From NCBI RefSeq assembly GCF_964340395.1, contig NC_135549.1, positions 11,336,842 through 11,400,841 on the forward strand: 64,000 nt of DNA. Direction: 5' to 3'. How positions within the stretch are numbered: the first letter of the stretch is position 1; each line of letters starts with the position of its first letter. Shown one piece after another: positions 26,501-41,545 of the stretch. Source of the stretch: Glandiceps talaboti (lineage: Eukaryota > Hemichordata > Enteropneusta > Spengelidae). The position numbers and the translations under genes were made by a program. The notes beneath the pieces were generated by a model that saw only the letters and a program-made list of their open reading frames with translations, did no database searches and was not told where the DNA came from.

Positions 26501-28935
26501 TGCTACTTTCTACAGGTACAATGGAAATCATGCCTAGGAAATGTGCTATTGATTCGTGCCAACATAATATTTAGTAAAAAACTGTTCTAATGTGATGTTT
26601 TTCATCAAGTTGGCAGGATATGATGATAAGGTATAGAAATGCACCAAACACTGCTATAATAGTTTTGACAATGGGAATTCATATTATTATACTGCTCCGA
26701 GGATAGAACATAGTTAACTGCGAAGACATCTTTATCAACCCACACATAAGCTAGTGTTAATACTTAGGTAACATTATACTGCCACGAATGCCGAATGTAA
26801 GAAGGATAGAGTAGGCTAAACCAGGTCACTTGCCCCACGGAATGAAAATATCTGTCATCAAACATTTTATACAGGTTATACGTAAATCAGTAGCATCAAC
26901 CAAATCCTGTTTATCGATGATATTCATACAAGTTTAAGACTAAGCTGAGGATACGTATAACGATCTTTATTAAACGCTGACTATTATAAACATGTACATG
27001 TCGAAAACTAGAATATGTTTTCTCAAGTGTACCTTCCGATTTTCTAGGTCAAAGGCTTGCCGACAATACCCTGACCTCTTCGTATGTAAGGACTTCCAAA
27101 ACAGTAGAACAGGAACGACCGCATTACCTAAATATTGAAATCAAATATTTCAATACACCGACATTCCGCTAGTTAAATTAAGCAAACTACTCTTGAAAAT
27201 CTGGGGCAATATAAAAGGACCACATATCCAAGTAGAGTTTGTCTGCCATGATACTTAATAATACAGATTGGGTTAAAATATATCGATTGTATTGGTAGGT
27301 AATATAGATTAGAGCCAGACACTTTGCCCTCTCACATCAGAGTTAATGTATGCCTTACGTCTGTTATCCTCCCAATCAATGAACTGAAGCACGAAAGGAA
27401 AGAAATATCCGAGAAGCCTATATTTGTTTAATCGAGTATCAATATTTCCTTTGTCGGTAGTTTTTCATCACCCGCATTCGTCTTTATCATTGGAATAGTA
27501 GGTAGTACGTACGTTTCATTATTATTAGTCTTTCAACAACATCAACCACACGCAGCTATGTTAATACCATGTATAGTAAATGTTGTAAATACAGCACAGT
27601 CTTGCACTGCCTCAAACAGTATACTCATACCATTACTTTACCTAGCCCAACCTTAAGTTGGCGTGTTTAAGCTATGAGTTCTGTTGGGAATGTCTGTCAA
27701 ATATAATTTCTTCTGACCAAAACTCTTGTACATTGAATTTCATGCATTCCCTGAATACATCATTATAACCAACTTAACAGATGGGTATTTAAACGACAAT
27801 GAAGCCTTGCGATATATGATGCCACGTCAAACATCAAACGTATCAGTCAGAGTCAGAAATAAATTGTCAATATTGCACAATATCCACCTTAACTCCCGAC
27901 TTAGCTTTGAGCAGCTTCTAATCTACTTGCTATCCCACACTACTATGAATTAATTGTCATTTGAACGTAAACATACTAATGGATTTAATTGGAATAAGGG
28001 AACTGTTGTAAGTGAATTAATAAAGGGAAAATACAATGTCAAACTTGTCATCATCATCATCGTTAATATCTCGCCTAAGGAGAGATAAGCATTTCTATTT
28101 TATAGGCGACATCACATTGATTCATTGTCGAAATCCACCCTGGGAATTCTAAGTAACGATTACTGAACTAAAACCCAACATCGTAATTTCCAGTCTGATA
28201 ATTTGTAATCAGGTTTTGTATATCAGCATGATCACTATTCACGGTTTATCAGCACCATCATTTCATTCTTCACTTCTTACGGTCAGACAGACAATTGTTG
28301 ACACGTACAAGCATATGCCTTCTCGGTGTATTGCATTTAAACGTAATGAGGAAACTGACATCGAAAGATAATGGACCTTTCAGTAATTTGATTTTGTTGT
28401 TATGTTCCTATAAAAAAAATGGAAACTGTGGGTTGCTACATCACACATGTGGCGAGTAAACCAACGTGTATCATGGTATCTCTTTCTTCAACAGCGTGAC
28501 TAGTTTATCGATAAAACTAATAAAATGTTGCCATGGTTAGAAATATCTGGGATACGAACAACGGTATATTGATCCTGAGCATATCACATATAGCTGTGTA
28601 TTAACGATTTACCACATGTACATGTACGAGATTGCAGTTGGCTGTCCTTTATAGTGTCATTTGAATCCCAGCTGTTCACGTATTTTGAACAGATTGTCTG
28701 TCTTGGATGGATAGACTTGATGTTCCATAATAATTGCCCTACGACTTTGGTCATTTATACTGCTGAAAGGTCTTAATTAAAACCTTAATGTCCCTGTTGT
28801 TATTATCATTAGATCGACAACAGAATATCATATGACCAGTAAAGTTGGTAAAGCTGTTAATCATAAGTACCGGTTTAATGCTTTAATCTAATGATTGCAA
28901 CAGCTGTAAATCATTTCTAACAAAAACACACGAGG

Positions 28936-29053
28936 TTAAAGTACAAAATAGTCATGATGTAAATCAATTTTAGCACCAACACTTACATTTAACGTACAAA
29001 ATAGCCATGGTGTAAACCATTTCAACATCAACACTTAGATTTAAAGTACAAAA
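28936..29053. repeat. Short tandem triplication, period 52-53 bp
   Basis: TTAA(A/C)GTACAAAA begins at 28936, 28989 and 29041. Copies 1 and 2 are full length and share ATAGYCATGRTGTAAA and CAACACTTA; copy 3 diverges after AAAGTACAAAA. Confidence 0.85.
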
Positions 29054-31521
29054 AGCCCTTCGGGGTTCGTAGTCAAGTTATTTTTGTTAGTTGAAATTGT
29101 CAAAAACACAAATGTCTGAAATTATACTGAAAATTTCATGAGATATGCGTTCTTAATAGTATGAATTAACGGTCTTCCTCAATAACACTTTATTTGGTAA
29201 ATTCCACCTTTCACAACAGAATGTGTCATTTAAAAATATTGCATTTCACTTTACTTTGACGTGAACTTGGATTTGTAATTCTACTAAAATAATCAATTTC
29301 CATCGTACTCTCATCTACATTTGCATTTTTAGAAAACATACACATACATAAAGAAAAATCCACACGATACGTATATATTCAAAATAGCGGGTTCATTTAT
29401 TGTACACATACCGGACAATTTTTTTTCAATAGTATGAACATACTGCTGTTCAATATGACCATTTCAATGGTCACGTATTCCGATATCGCCATCAATACGT
29501 GTATGCAAAACATACTCAGTTAAAATATACTTCATTTACCTATATGCTGTTCTTGCCACAGTAGCGGAGGATTATAAGCGTCCACTCAAGTAAACGTGTC
29601 CAGGAAATGAAAAGCTTAATAATGCAATTTCAAACTAATGTGTAGAATAGAAGACTTTTTGTCTTCAGTTTGTCAATATGTTTTACTTAACACAGATAAA
29701 ATGAACTATACATTTATGCACAATCAGAATTCCGTGCAGTAGTTCAGTAAAGGTCAACACGGACTAAAACGTATCAACAGCTCAACGTTTTTTATGTTTA
29801 GAATAAAGGTTGGAGATTGCATCACATCTGTGCTTCTAAATAATGCAGATAGCAAACACATCAACTGTAAGGGTTTATGTTAACGTTGACATCTTGTTTG
29901 CGCACAGGAGCATGGGTTTCCAACCAGCATCAGTCACAACAAAATCACCATAGTACGGAATTTTATCAAATGTTCTTGTAAGTTTAAACAGCTAATTATA
30001 CATCAAGTTACAGTGAAGGACCTTGTTTACTTTTATAAGAGGCGAATGCCACCCAATCTTAGAACTACTATCTCAAACGAGTCTATTCATAATGCAATAT
30101 TTGCATCTAAGAGAAGTCGACTAGTCATACGATCACTGCTTACTGCTGGCATAACACCTCTTGTGGAATGCAATATTGTTGATAGCCAAATAAATCGGAT
30201 TACACTATACTCGGCAAAGGGTATGTCACACGCACTCTAATCCCCTAGGATAACCAAACAAAGCAACAAAATTATCAATTATTTGTGTATTTTCCATCTA
30301 GGTAGGTATGCTTTTGTAAAATATAGTGTATGTGTGTATTTATTTGAGGAGCCCATGTGTTATGTGTATGTAGATATTGCTATCCAATGGCAGTGAACAG
30401 GTTGCGGTGGATTCCATGAATAACAGTCATGTTTTACTGAACACAAATTACTGCACTTGTTCGCCAGCCAACTGGCATTATCCACTGATTCACATTTAAA
30501 GAATTAATGTCGCGTATGTTTCATTATACCAAATGTCAGCTCAAATCTAGTATACGCTTATCAATTTAATAAATTGAATAATGCAAATTTTGCTTCATAG
30601 TTGTTGATAAATGGAGTAAACGATCACATGTATAACAAAATTACTTTAATGACAATGTACCACGAACGAAATGTTGATGATCAAAAAGAGATTTCTGTCG
30701 ATAATTTAACAGAAGAGCTACATCAAATCGATTAAACACAAACTCATTTTGACGACATTGTAACATCTAACATCAAGAATAAACTAGTACGCATGGTACA
30801 TCGCCCTAACAACAGTTAAAATGAAACCAACGTGAGAGATCATGCAACTGGGAAATCAAACACATTGTCTTAATATCACGTGTACTCTTTAAAAATCGGT
30901 TTTTGCATATTTAGTGATATGAGTAATTACGTCAACACCAGCTATGAATATATTGTCACATACCTTCTACTTACATGGTTGTAATATTTTCCCAGGGCAA
31001 AACGTAACTCCATGATATTATGTATACTGTAAATATAATGAAATCGCTAGATAATTTAGATGATGAGCAACTATTTTTTGATGAATGTGTCGTTGTAATT
31101 TCAAAGTATACATCCGGTCATACCCCTTATCCCGCAGACTTTGCCGAAGGAAACTATATAATAATATATATGAAAGGTGCCCTTGAATATTAATGAAATA
31201 TATGTAGTTATCAAAAACGTGAGGTACTACGATTTTCTTATTATCAAATCATGTAAGGTGCATACTGTTTCTTGAGCGTAGGCGAAGACTGAATGCATGA
31301 AGGAGCTCCAAGTTTCGTAGTCACATATTTCGAAAGTTTAAATGGGAATTGTAGGAGGTTTGGTAAGTTAATTAATATTAACATTACAAAATTTACAGAC
31401 CAATATTATTTAACGACTCCTTTGAAGGAACATATATTTTCATACTTACCTGATAGATATTGTGCAATATTTTAAAAATATGACATAAAGGAGTAGTAAA
31501 CTTATGCAATGAAGAAATGGA

Positions 31522-31649
<128 letters not shown>

Positions 31650-31659
31650 CTACCTATTC

Positions 31660-34600
31660 TAAAATTAAGCGCAATCGGAATCACCCATTTTTTTGTTAGG
31701 CCTTATGGCAGAATAAAATGTCAACGAAAGTTGGTCTAACTCACTTTGTAGAATGTATATTTACTCATTTATGATAGTCAAAATTACATTATCAAGGTAA
31801 GGTTCAACATTTAGTCGAAATATATATATTGTGAAAAAAGCATAGCGTAAAAATATGACGTTATGATTTAGTAGGGGGGGGGGGGTGTAAATCAGGATAA
31901 CAACAACGTATTGTAAGCCAACATGGTAACGTTGTACATGATATGTTTTGAAGTCTAGTTCTCGTTGTACATTGAAACCTAAGAACTGTAGGTATCATGT
32001 GCACCTAATGTGTAACGTATACCGTCACAGACATACTGGCAGGCAGTTGTGTACCAATTCTAACGTGACGTATCATTTAAATATGGATCAGCAGGAAACA
32101 AAAAGACTGTCACATATAACATTTTCAACATACATAAACTTTGAAGATTTTTTCATATAAAATATCCCCACTGAGATGTATGTACTTCAAAGAAAATGTT
32201 CAGAAAATGTATATTTCTTCTTGAAGGTCGGGTTATCATTCTCGTGAGTATGCTCTTGATATGATCGAGTTATACACCATATAAATGTTGATAACATCTT
32301 GGTTGTGGTAACTGTGTCATGTGGCGCATCAACTTATCAGTCAAATATATACAATAACATTGGCACAGCAAACGGCGATAAGATTTAACAATACCGTCAG
32401 CTCTTTTCAGCTTGTTTACCACAATTTCCAAACGCTATTATTAGCTCTACTCCATTCTAGAGTTCCTCGTTGGCTTTCGCCTTATCTGAATTCAGACTGA
32501 CTGGGAAGCTATACATTATAAAAGGTCTTTGCTTTATAGTGATCTACTAACACGTCAGAAATATGTGCAAAGTACGCATTCATTACTCTATCAATCTAGA
32601 AACTGACGACAAATAGAAACTATTAACTTAAGCGGGATGGTTTGACAGGCACAAATTAGGTTTGAAGGACCTCTGTAAGTATAAAGTTGTGTATACAATC
32701 AATTTAATAAACACTTGCAGTTTTCGACATGTATGACAAGTATAGTAATCAACTTCTTCATTTGACAAACACGAATGACGGCAAGTTTCAACGTCGTCAA
32801 TGATGAGCACTTAGTGTGTATACCTGTGTTCAAACACAGTGCTAACCGCATCTCAATTCCTAACTCACATTTTGCGCTAAATGAATTCTGCTTGTCTTAA
32901 ATACAGTACTAGTCTTTGCTATAAAACACATATCTATTTGTTCGATTTTCATGAAATGATCAATACCAAAGCACCACCAATCGACTTTAATTAAACGTTT
33001 TTGTTAGTACCTAATATCGATCTGCTTTCAGTGTTTTAACACTATAAACGTCTAATGGAAATACCACGTGTAGTTCTATATGTGTATACTTGTATTTTAA
33101 ATACAATACACGTGCATTCCTTTCTTCTAGTGAAAATGCATTTTTTTGCATACTTCGATCTTACCGGAAACAATTGAAAATGTTGGCCGAGTTAATCAAT
33201 ACAATTAGAATCGGGGGATGGGGATAGTGGATTTGAAACCTATAAGAAATTTTAAAGAAAGTGAACTGCTTGGCCAACAATCACATACAATATTTTTTAA
33301 AAGAGAAATGACCTGGCTGTGCTTGTGGGATTTGTTCATGATATGTAAAATGAGATGGTCGTATCGTGTTCAGTGTATTAACTGAGAGTAATAAGAAAGT
33401 GCACATTTGGTAAGGAAACTGTACAATCAACATGAATGTATGGAATGTAGATGAGAAATGATTAGACATATACTTGTCATGTGACGTCGAAATCCGCCAC
33501 ATCTCAGAGAATATAAAGAGATACTATAGGTATGTATATCCGTATATACAGTGCTCTTAATCCATTTTCATGTTAAAACTATTAATATCAAGCTTATGGT
33601 ATGTTTTAAAGAAAATGTCATAATCTATATTGGAGTTCGACAACCTCATATTGTTCATTAGCCCTACTTTCTCGCCTACTTTACGTTGGCATTCACAAGT
33701 CATCACGTTATAGAATGTGGGAAAAAACCCTTATCTTTACTTTACTGTACGTTATACTCTTTGAAATGTTCATCTTTTGTGAACCAGCATTTATGTCCAA
33801 CCTTAAAGTCCTTAAAGTCTGCTCTTAGTCCTATAAATTATAATTGCTCATCAGTTTTATATTGTGAATCTCAAATATGGCATGATAATCACACAAAAGC
33901 AAGGACAATCTCATTTCATGCCTGCTATTAATAATAGAAACTGGTGCCGATAAAGCAAACAAACTATTATGTCGTGACTAACAGGTTCGTTTTCAGCGAA
34001 AGGAGGAGCATTATCACCTTGGAATACTACTATGAGTCACCAGTTGTGTTTGTATCAGTCAAGCAGCCATTGTGTGCGAACACATCATCACGACTGATGT
34101 CACCTAGTACCTGGTCTTATTACATTGTGATTGAATATGTAATCGATCATGAACCAATCGGAGCTCTTCGTTTTTTGTTTCAATACTCGCCTGAAGTTAA
34201 AGGTGAAATGAGATAATTACTTAAAGACGAATATGTGATACGGAACGTACAACTGAAAATCTAGAACGATGCGATGTTTTATCATGTAATGACATTACGA
34301 CGCAATAAATTTCTCTCTCCACAAACGAGATACAATCGTATCCTCTTTTGCCTTCAAGCATTCCCCTCAAATGAACGCAACTGATAACCGACTATCCATT
34401 GGGAAATTACACAGTTTGCTTCCTGATTGATAATCTGTTTGACATGGGACTCCAACGCAATTTTCTGTTGGACTAAGCCTCCTCATGTAATGTTAAAGTG
34501 TTTCAATCAACTCCTGATGTTACATACATCATGAAATGCAGATATCAAGCACCCTCTACACTTTGATTTACTACGATAGAAGCAGTTTGCAAGGTGAATG

Positions 34601-36360
34601 GCGGGGTTAAGAAAGAGCCTTTTTATATCTTGCTGCGATATAAGTGTTTGCCTAAAACCGTACTTTTACTCAAAAAGCAGGGTGAAAAACAGAATATTAA
34701 ATTATTCCTAGTAAACATTGTCAACACGAATTCGGTCGTTCTGTTTTGTAATATTAAAAACCAGTCTTTGTTTTGAAGTTTTAAGAAAGATAACAAGATA
34801 CACATATCTAAATACACAATAACATTTGTTGTCATGCAAGGACTGTCGGAACAATATCAGTCTTATACACAACGTATCATCTGAGAAGACATCCCCAAGT
34901 AGATATGAATACAATCCATTTATGAGAAGAACAAATTTCATTTTCGTTCCAGAAATACCATCAACATATTTCTGTGACTTCCATGCCATCTCTTACTGTG
35001 TCCACTTATAAAGTACTTACTACTTAATATGTCAACATTTTGCTGATTACTTATGTTCGTGCATAGCCACCATCCCAAAATAATATGTATATAATCGACA
35101 CCATTCGCTAAACAGCTCAGATATCATGCATAGGCTACGGCGTTTTTCCCAAAAGACATTTCCCCATTTGCCATACATGACATCGTGTTATTACGAAATC
35201 CTTCGGAGCGAAGATTGCACTCTCTGGTTTTCGCATAATGGTTCATAAACAATAAATGGTAAAATTAAGTGTGTTATCTAATAAGAATGATATAATTGTC
35301 TACATTGTGTACAGTATTACTTAAAATCCCTGCTGAAGTTATAGATCCGTTCAGTAGTGTAATGGAAGTCATGTCCTCTGACATAATTCAATGTATCTTG
35401 GTTTTCATCACCTAGTCAACTGTGAGATTAAAACTCTCATGAACGGAACCTCTACATTTGCAACCTAAGTGGGAATGGTCTCTCTAGCACGTTTTCCATT
35501 TCGTTTCATTGCATTACTATACAATTGACCATGTGTTGATGTTGTAGAGAGGTATGCATTTCTCCGGGTGTGTAGGAGTGGATGACAACCACCACCACCG
35601 CTACCTCCCCCTATTCCAAATAACGCATATCACAAATTGTTTTTTTTTTGTCAGGCTCCTTGGGCAACATATTTGCTGTCATAGATTCCAAGCTCACTAA
35701 TTCCCATATCCCTTATTTTCAACGCCGATATAATTCAACCTTTCGCAGATCACAGCTGCTGTACACTAAATAAGTCAAACCCACCTTACTGACCTCATTA
35801 TTCGAATTGCCAAAGATAACCCCCACCTCCGAATTTACGGGGCGTTAAGTTTAAGTTAGTTCACGTCACGCTGATAGTTATTCCTTCACACAGTAAGCTT
35901 AACGGTATTTGTAAGATTTCCAATTTCAAAGTTACCAGGGATACGAGTCGCTTGCTTTGTCATATCATAATCTTGGATCAGCTAACGCAATTGACACTTA
36001 TTTTATGCGTAATGAATGGCTTTAATTGGGTTTCTTTGAGGTAAGATTATTTTGTAGTAATCACGTTTCCCCAGAAGACAGTAATAATAATGGTCTTAAC
36101 ATTGTCAATGAATCTGCATATTAATGAATTGTGAATACTTAGAATAAATATGTAGTAAACTTTTTTTAAATGGATATAGATAATTAAATTGATTACGTGA
36201 ACATAATAATAAAATACAGATCTTAAAAAAAATGTCGAAAACATATATCCTAATCGACTGTTTAACTGCATGTTCAGCCTGCGGTACAATTAGTACATTT
36301 AGTCATGCCACATTACCGTTTATTCTGGAGAAAATAATTCATTGCAGCACGGTGCTAATT
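31660..36360. other. Long non-coding stretch
   Basis: A poly-G run near 31874-31885 is the only simple repeat of note. ORFs of 60-93 codons lie on both strands without recognised motifs. Confidence 0.5.
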
Positions 36361-36364
36361 ATGC

Positions 36365-37635
36365 ATGGTACATTTTCGATCTGACTAAAATGCTACATGT
36401 AAGCCAGTATCCCGTCGTCAGTATACTATTGTCTGTAGACATAGATTCGGCCTAACATTAACCATGATAATTAGATCAGTCTACCATACAGATTGGACAT
36501 ACAACTATGGTACTACATGTATATCAGCGTACTCTACAAATTCGACATTATTATTATGTAGTGTTCTACGTGTACGTCGGACGTACTATGTAGATGCGAC
36601 ATAACGTTTAGATTCTACATATCCGTATTGCTACTCCAATGAATCATACATATTTGACATACATCTGTAGTGCTACATCAGTGCATCATACAAATTAGAC
36701 ATCCGTAGTGCTATACCAGTTAACAATACAGATTCGATATTACCATATTGACATCCGTTGTGTTACATCATCATATCACTGTACAGTACATATTCGACAT
36801 ATCCATTGTGCTACATCATCAGTGATACAGATTCGACATATACGTTGTGCTACATCGGTGTACCATGCAGATTTGACATATCCGTAGTGCTACATCAGTG
36901 TAGCATAGAGTTTTAACATGTCCGTAGTGGTACATCAGTGTAGCGAACAGACTGGACATATCCGTACAGCTAGATCAGTGTACCATACCGATTGACATAT
37001 ATCTGTAGTGCTACATCAGTGTAGCGAACAGACAGGACATGTCCGTAGTGGTAGATCAGTGTACCATACCGATTTGACATATCCATAGTGCTACATCGGT
37101 GTACCATACAGATTCGACATATCTGTTGTGCTAGATCAGTGTAGCATGATACATATTTGACATATCCGCAGTGCTACATCAATGTACCATACAGATTCGA
37201 CATAGCCGTTGTGCTACATCATCAGTGTACCATACAGATTCGACATATCCGTAGTGATACATCATGTAGCATACAGATTTGACATATCCGTAGTGCTACA
37301 TCAGATTTGACATCCGTTGTGCTACATCATCAGTGTACCATACAGATTCGACATATCCGTAGTGCTACATCAGATTTGTCATCCGTTGTGCTAAATCTTC
37401 AGTGTAGCATACAGATTTGACATCCGTAGTGCTATACATCAGATTTGACATCCGCAATGCTACATCATCAGTGTACCATACAGATTCGACATATCTGTTG
37501 TGCTAGATCACTGTACCATACATACTTGACATCCGTAGTGCTACATTAATGTAGCATACAGATTCGACATATCTGTTTGCTACATCGGTGTACCATGCTG
37601 TTTCGAGCCATACAGATTCGAAACAACCATAATGT
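36365..37635. repeat. Degenerate 40-bp minisatellite, about 30 copies
   Basis: Consensus ACATATCCGTAGTGCTACAT then CAGTGTACCATACAGATTCG, period about 40 bp. Units vary by substitutions and by deletions that yield 20-30-bp short units (CATCAGATTTGACATCCG). Copies are clearest at 36.8-37.5 kb and fade at both sides. No reading frame is preserved, unlike the 45-bp array. Confidence 0.92.
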
Positions 37636-37639
37636 TACG

Positions 37640-40600
37640 TTAATATCCTACAGACAAGTTGGCATAATGATGGTGCCAAGTCAGTTACTGGGCACACATG
37701 CACCGTAATATACAGGTAAATGTAGTTCATATATCACGCTAAATATACACACATAAAATGTATTGGTGAGCGAACAACAAATGGGATGCGATCAACGATG
37801 GGATTAATACTGAGAATGCAGACAAGTCGAACCAGACAAGTGTGTGTACCAGCAGCTATTTTTAATGCCATCAGCTAGCCTTGACAAATTGAGGTTCGTT
37901 AGCTGGAGATACTCTATCATTTATTTCTAATTATTTTTGAAAATTGACGTGTCATAGACGAACAGCATATACGTTCAAACTACATCCCTAAACAGATCAT
38001 GACGAGTTCCGTAATAAACGTAAAATGACTACAGTCTTTCATGAAATGTATGTAGGATATAATCAGGCTATAAATCAGCAGCCCATTTAAATACTCAACA
38101 AAATACGGCAAGTTATCAGTGTCCGTACTTAAAGCCTTCAAATAGAAATCATATCAGTTTTTTTTGAAAAATTAATGACAGAACCAAATTAGTAACCTTT
38201 TCAGATTCACAGCTCCTTCATGTCACACATTCAAATATTCATGTTTTCTTACAAATACAATACTAATTCCTTTCATGTTTTCGAGATCGAGAAATTGCCT
38301 CGAAAGAAAGAAATGCAATTCATTTTTCTACTGTGGCAAATGAAAGACGATCGATTTTTTTTTTTTATATTTACCTTTTGAATATAACTCGTTTATCTTC
38401 ATTTTCACTTCGGATATGTTAGCGTCGCATGACACATTTAACGCTGTTGTTGATTAACCTGTCATTGAAAATAATGTAATTAGACAGCGCTTGCTACTGG
38501 ATGGCATTGCGTGACAAATTAGAAACGCCATAAAAACCTAAAATAGCGCAAACACGCAAGGCAAAGATTATTGCTTAATCTGTCAGCGTGTGAAAATATC
38601 AAGATTATATGATGAATTGATCAAAAGTGATGTAATTGTAAATGATTAGCTACCTTAGCTAAATCAGGATAACACTCATAACGGGTGACTGTTGTCATAG
38701 CTCCTGCATCAAACAATTTGAAAACAAATATGTTCTAAAGTCTCCATGTATGATTTCCTGCCGAGTACAAGTTAACATTTTGGATAATTTTGTAAGTATT
38801 GGTCAATATTTCAGTGGAGAACTATTGAAAAAACACACCATCGCCATTTCTTCTGTACAAACCCCTTACGCATCGAATCGATTCAATAGTGAGCAAAGTA
38901 AACTACAGGGAGGGGAATATGGAGGCTTGCACATGCATTCTATCCTTCCACCCTCGCTCCTTGTATGTGAGAGGGGTAAGGTGGGGTGTGGTTAATAAAC
39001 GAATCAAGAGGGTATATTGCATGTGTTGGTGGTAATATATTGTAAAAATACAATAAAGAATTGTCAAATACAGACAAAAAGGAACTGTATGTGTCGTTAA
39101 GGAGTGACATTATTTTCAATTTTCTTTTGCAGTTCAAAGTAATGAGCCAATAGTATAGCAAATAATGTCATACGCGTGTGATGACTGTCGTCTCAGTGCT
39201 TTATATTATATACAAACTGTGCAATTGAGGAATACATCGAACTAAAGTCTCGCCCATTTGAAGCTATTACAAAACTTCTTGGGTTTCATCAATTTTTGTC
39301 ATTTCAGGCTTTAGGGGAAAAGAATTCGGAAATTTCTGCGTGTATGATTACATATTATGTCTACGTTCGTATCGTCTCGTCTGTCAACGCTCTACAGTAA
39401 AATGACATAGAGTGGAAAGTAGTATTGCACCCAGGTGGCACATGAAATGCTCATATTTCTGTCGCCACAAAGCACACACAGTGGAGTACAATGCTAACTG
39501 CGAGTTAAAATCTGTTTAGTATTCAAAGGAACACACAATCTTCACGTTTCCATACTGTACTATTTTATCAATTTAACCCTGGGCAATTTCTGCTATATAT
39601 TGACGTTTTGATACACAGTAAGAAATGTACAGATTATTTCATTAAAAGCATTCTATTGACATGCCTCTGTAAAAAAATAACTCGATCAACTTGGGCTGAC
39701 GGTTTGCTTGAAACATCAATGATGTTATAACGATGTTATTTTCCCTCTATTATTGTCATAACTGCATTTCTCAGACTTTTTCTTAAATTATTGTTTGAAA
39801 GCTTTAATGAAGAATTTCCAGAAGGAGCTGAGATGTGTTTTCATGTTGTTATAAATTGCCAGCACAGATGTGAACATTGTGCCTTGCAACACCCCCCCCA
39901 TTTCAAACAGCCAACTCTGTCAGTCTAACATTTTATTATACAGTTCAGCGTTGTCGTTGGTAGATAGGGATGGTAACATAATGAATTAAGTGCAGAGTTC
40001 ACCTTCAGCCATCAAGTGTGATAGAAATGTGTCCTTTAACGAGAAATCTGTCGAGATTATCTCTGTACTACATAGCGTTCTATTCACACATACCATTTTG
40101 TTTCCACGTTTTGAGGAGAATATCTTATTTACCAAACCAAGTATAAATGTTCTATGAGGTAAGTAGGTCACGTGATAGTGAAGTCGTCACCTTCAAGGCA
40201 GCGTGATTTTCAAGAAGGGCTTTAAAGATGCCGTTCTCCTTTCATGACACGTTATTTTCACAGACTGCGATGCCCTCAAACGCATCTTCTAAGTAATTAC
40301 CATAGACTTATAGTGTTGTCTTCAGAAATCACCTTTGAGCTTTATGAAATGTAAGATTAGTATTACCCCTACATCAGTAAGCTTATCTCTTTCGTCGAGA
40401 GGAGAACAAGTACTTTGTATTCAATTCTCGTGTGATTTCAAATTTTGTTGTGTCAAACCTAAGAATACAAGCGTGAATCTTCTGGATAGAACAGAACAGA
40501 GCAACAAAGCACACTCCAGCCGTCAAAAGTTAATTGTCATCACCTTTACCATTGCCAATCTTATCTATTAATTTAATTGAAAACGACATTACCGTGGAGA

Positions 40601-40920
40601 CTGACAGCTTCAAAATCAAAATCAGGTGTTCTTTTACAAATAGACTATGGCATTAATATTCATTCATATTTCACGTTGCGCCACACAGTAAGTTACTCAA
40701 TACACAGAGGTCTGATTAAAAAAAATACGTTTAGTTATCGGAATTGTACTGTAACGACTGCTATCGTCAATTTGTGCGGAGTTTGGTGCATATACTTTGC
40801 CTTTCAGTACAATACAAACATGTGTACTAGCTGTAGGGTGTGTAGGGTGTGTCGCATATCCTTAATTTTGATATTCAGTACTGTGCATGCTTACAATTTT
40901 AAGGAGCGGACCTGAAATTG
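37640..40920. other. Non-coding stretch, nothing recognised
   Basis: AT-rich DNA with short motif-free ORFs. A G-rich patch at 38905-38995 recalls the dispersed G-rich fragments but is too short to assign. Confidence 0.5.
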
Positions 40921-40930
40921 TCTTCCCAAC

Positions 40931-41037
40931 TACCACCACCACCACCACCACCATCACAACAACAAAAACATTATTAACAACAACAACAACAACAATAATA
41001 ATAATAATAATAATAATAACAACAACAACAACAACAA
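40931..41037. repeat. Trinucleotide mosaic (ACC)n-(AAC)n-(AAT)n-(AAC)n
   Basis: Adjacent ACC, AAC, AAT and AAC blocks, each differing by one base from its neighbour. Confidence 0.95.
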
Positions 41038-41317
41038 TTTACGTGGGGAAACTCTGTTGTGTAAAGAGCTCGAACATCGGAGAAAACATACGCTAAATTT
41101 GCAAATTTTACTTGAAAACTTGTAAAATGTTTATGAGTTTTTGCTCTATATTTGAATATTTAGTTGTCTGTCTAGTGTTTTAAGACGTCCTTGTTCACTT
41201 CGCGTCCCAGTGTGTATGGAAGAGCTGACTTTACAAAGCCTTAAGAGTTTTCAATGTTTGAATAACATTCTGTTCTAAATTCTACTTAATGATCATGATC
41301 TCGTATGAACGATTTCT

Positions 41318-41545
41318 ATGACAGGAGAAAAGGCAAGTTTCGCAGAAAATGGGGAATTTCATTACATCCTGGAAGAAAACGCCTGGTTCCACATCGTTGT
41401 GGAAAACTTTCCAACCAAAGAAATACATTGTAATGTCCCAATTGTAGTCATTAAAATGAATATGATAGACACTTTAAAGGGTTTCGATATGTTCATTAAG
41501 TTGATTATTTTATGTATCGGCAAAGGTGACTTCACGTCCTCTTAA
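41318..41545 (+). CDS. Unrecognised 75-codon ORF, coding status doubtful
   Basis: Begins at an ATG in TTTCTATGACAG, which could also be a weak splice acceptor. The peptide has an acidic, aromatic first part (FAENGEFHYILEENAWFHI) and no domain I recognise. Length is within chance expectation. Confidence 0.1.
   Translation: MTGEKASFAENGEFHYILEENAWFHIVVENFPTKEIHCNVPIVVIKMNMIDTLKGFDMFIKLIILCIGKGDFTSS

Larger units (their letters stand above)
22590..31500. other. Long non-coding stretch
   Basis: No recognisable gene. It holds a microsatellite cluster at 23.4-23.5 kb, a short triplication at 28.9 kb and scattered 60-90-codon ORFs without motifs (for example 22733-22984 plus, 25172-25393 plus, 27726-27953 plus). 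Nothing else stands out. Confidence 0.5.

Noticed and set aside
36365-37635. CRISPR-like array
   Set aside because: The whole 40-bp unit repeats with no unique spacers; it is a eukaryotic minisatellite.
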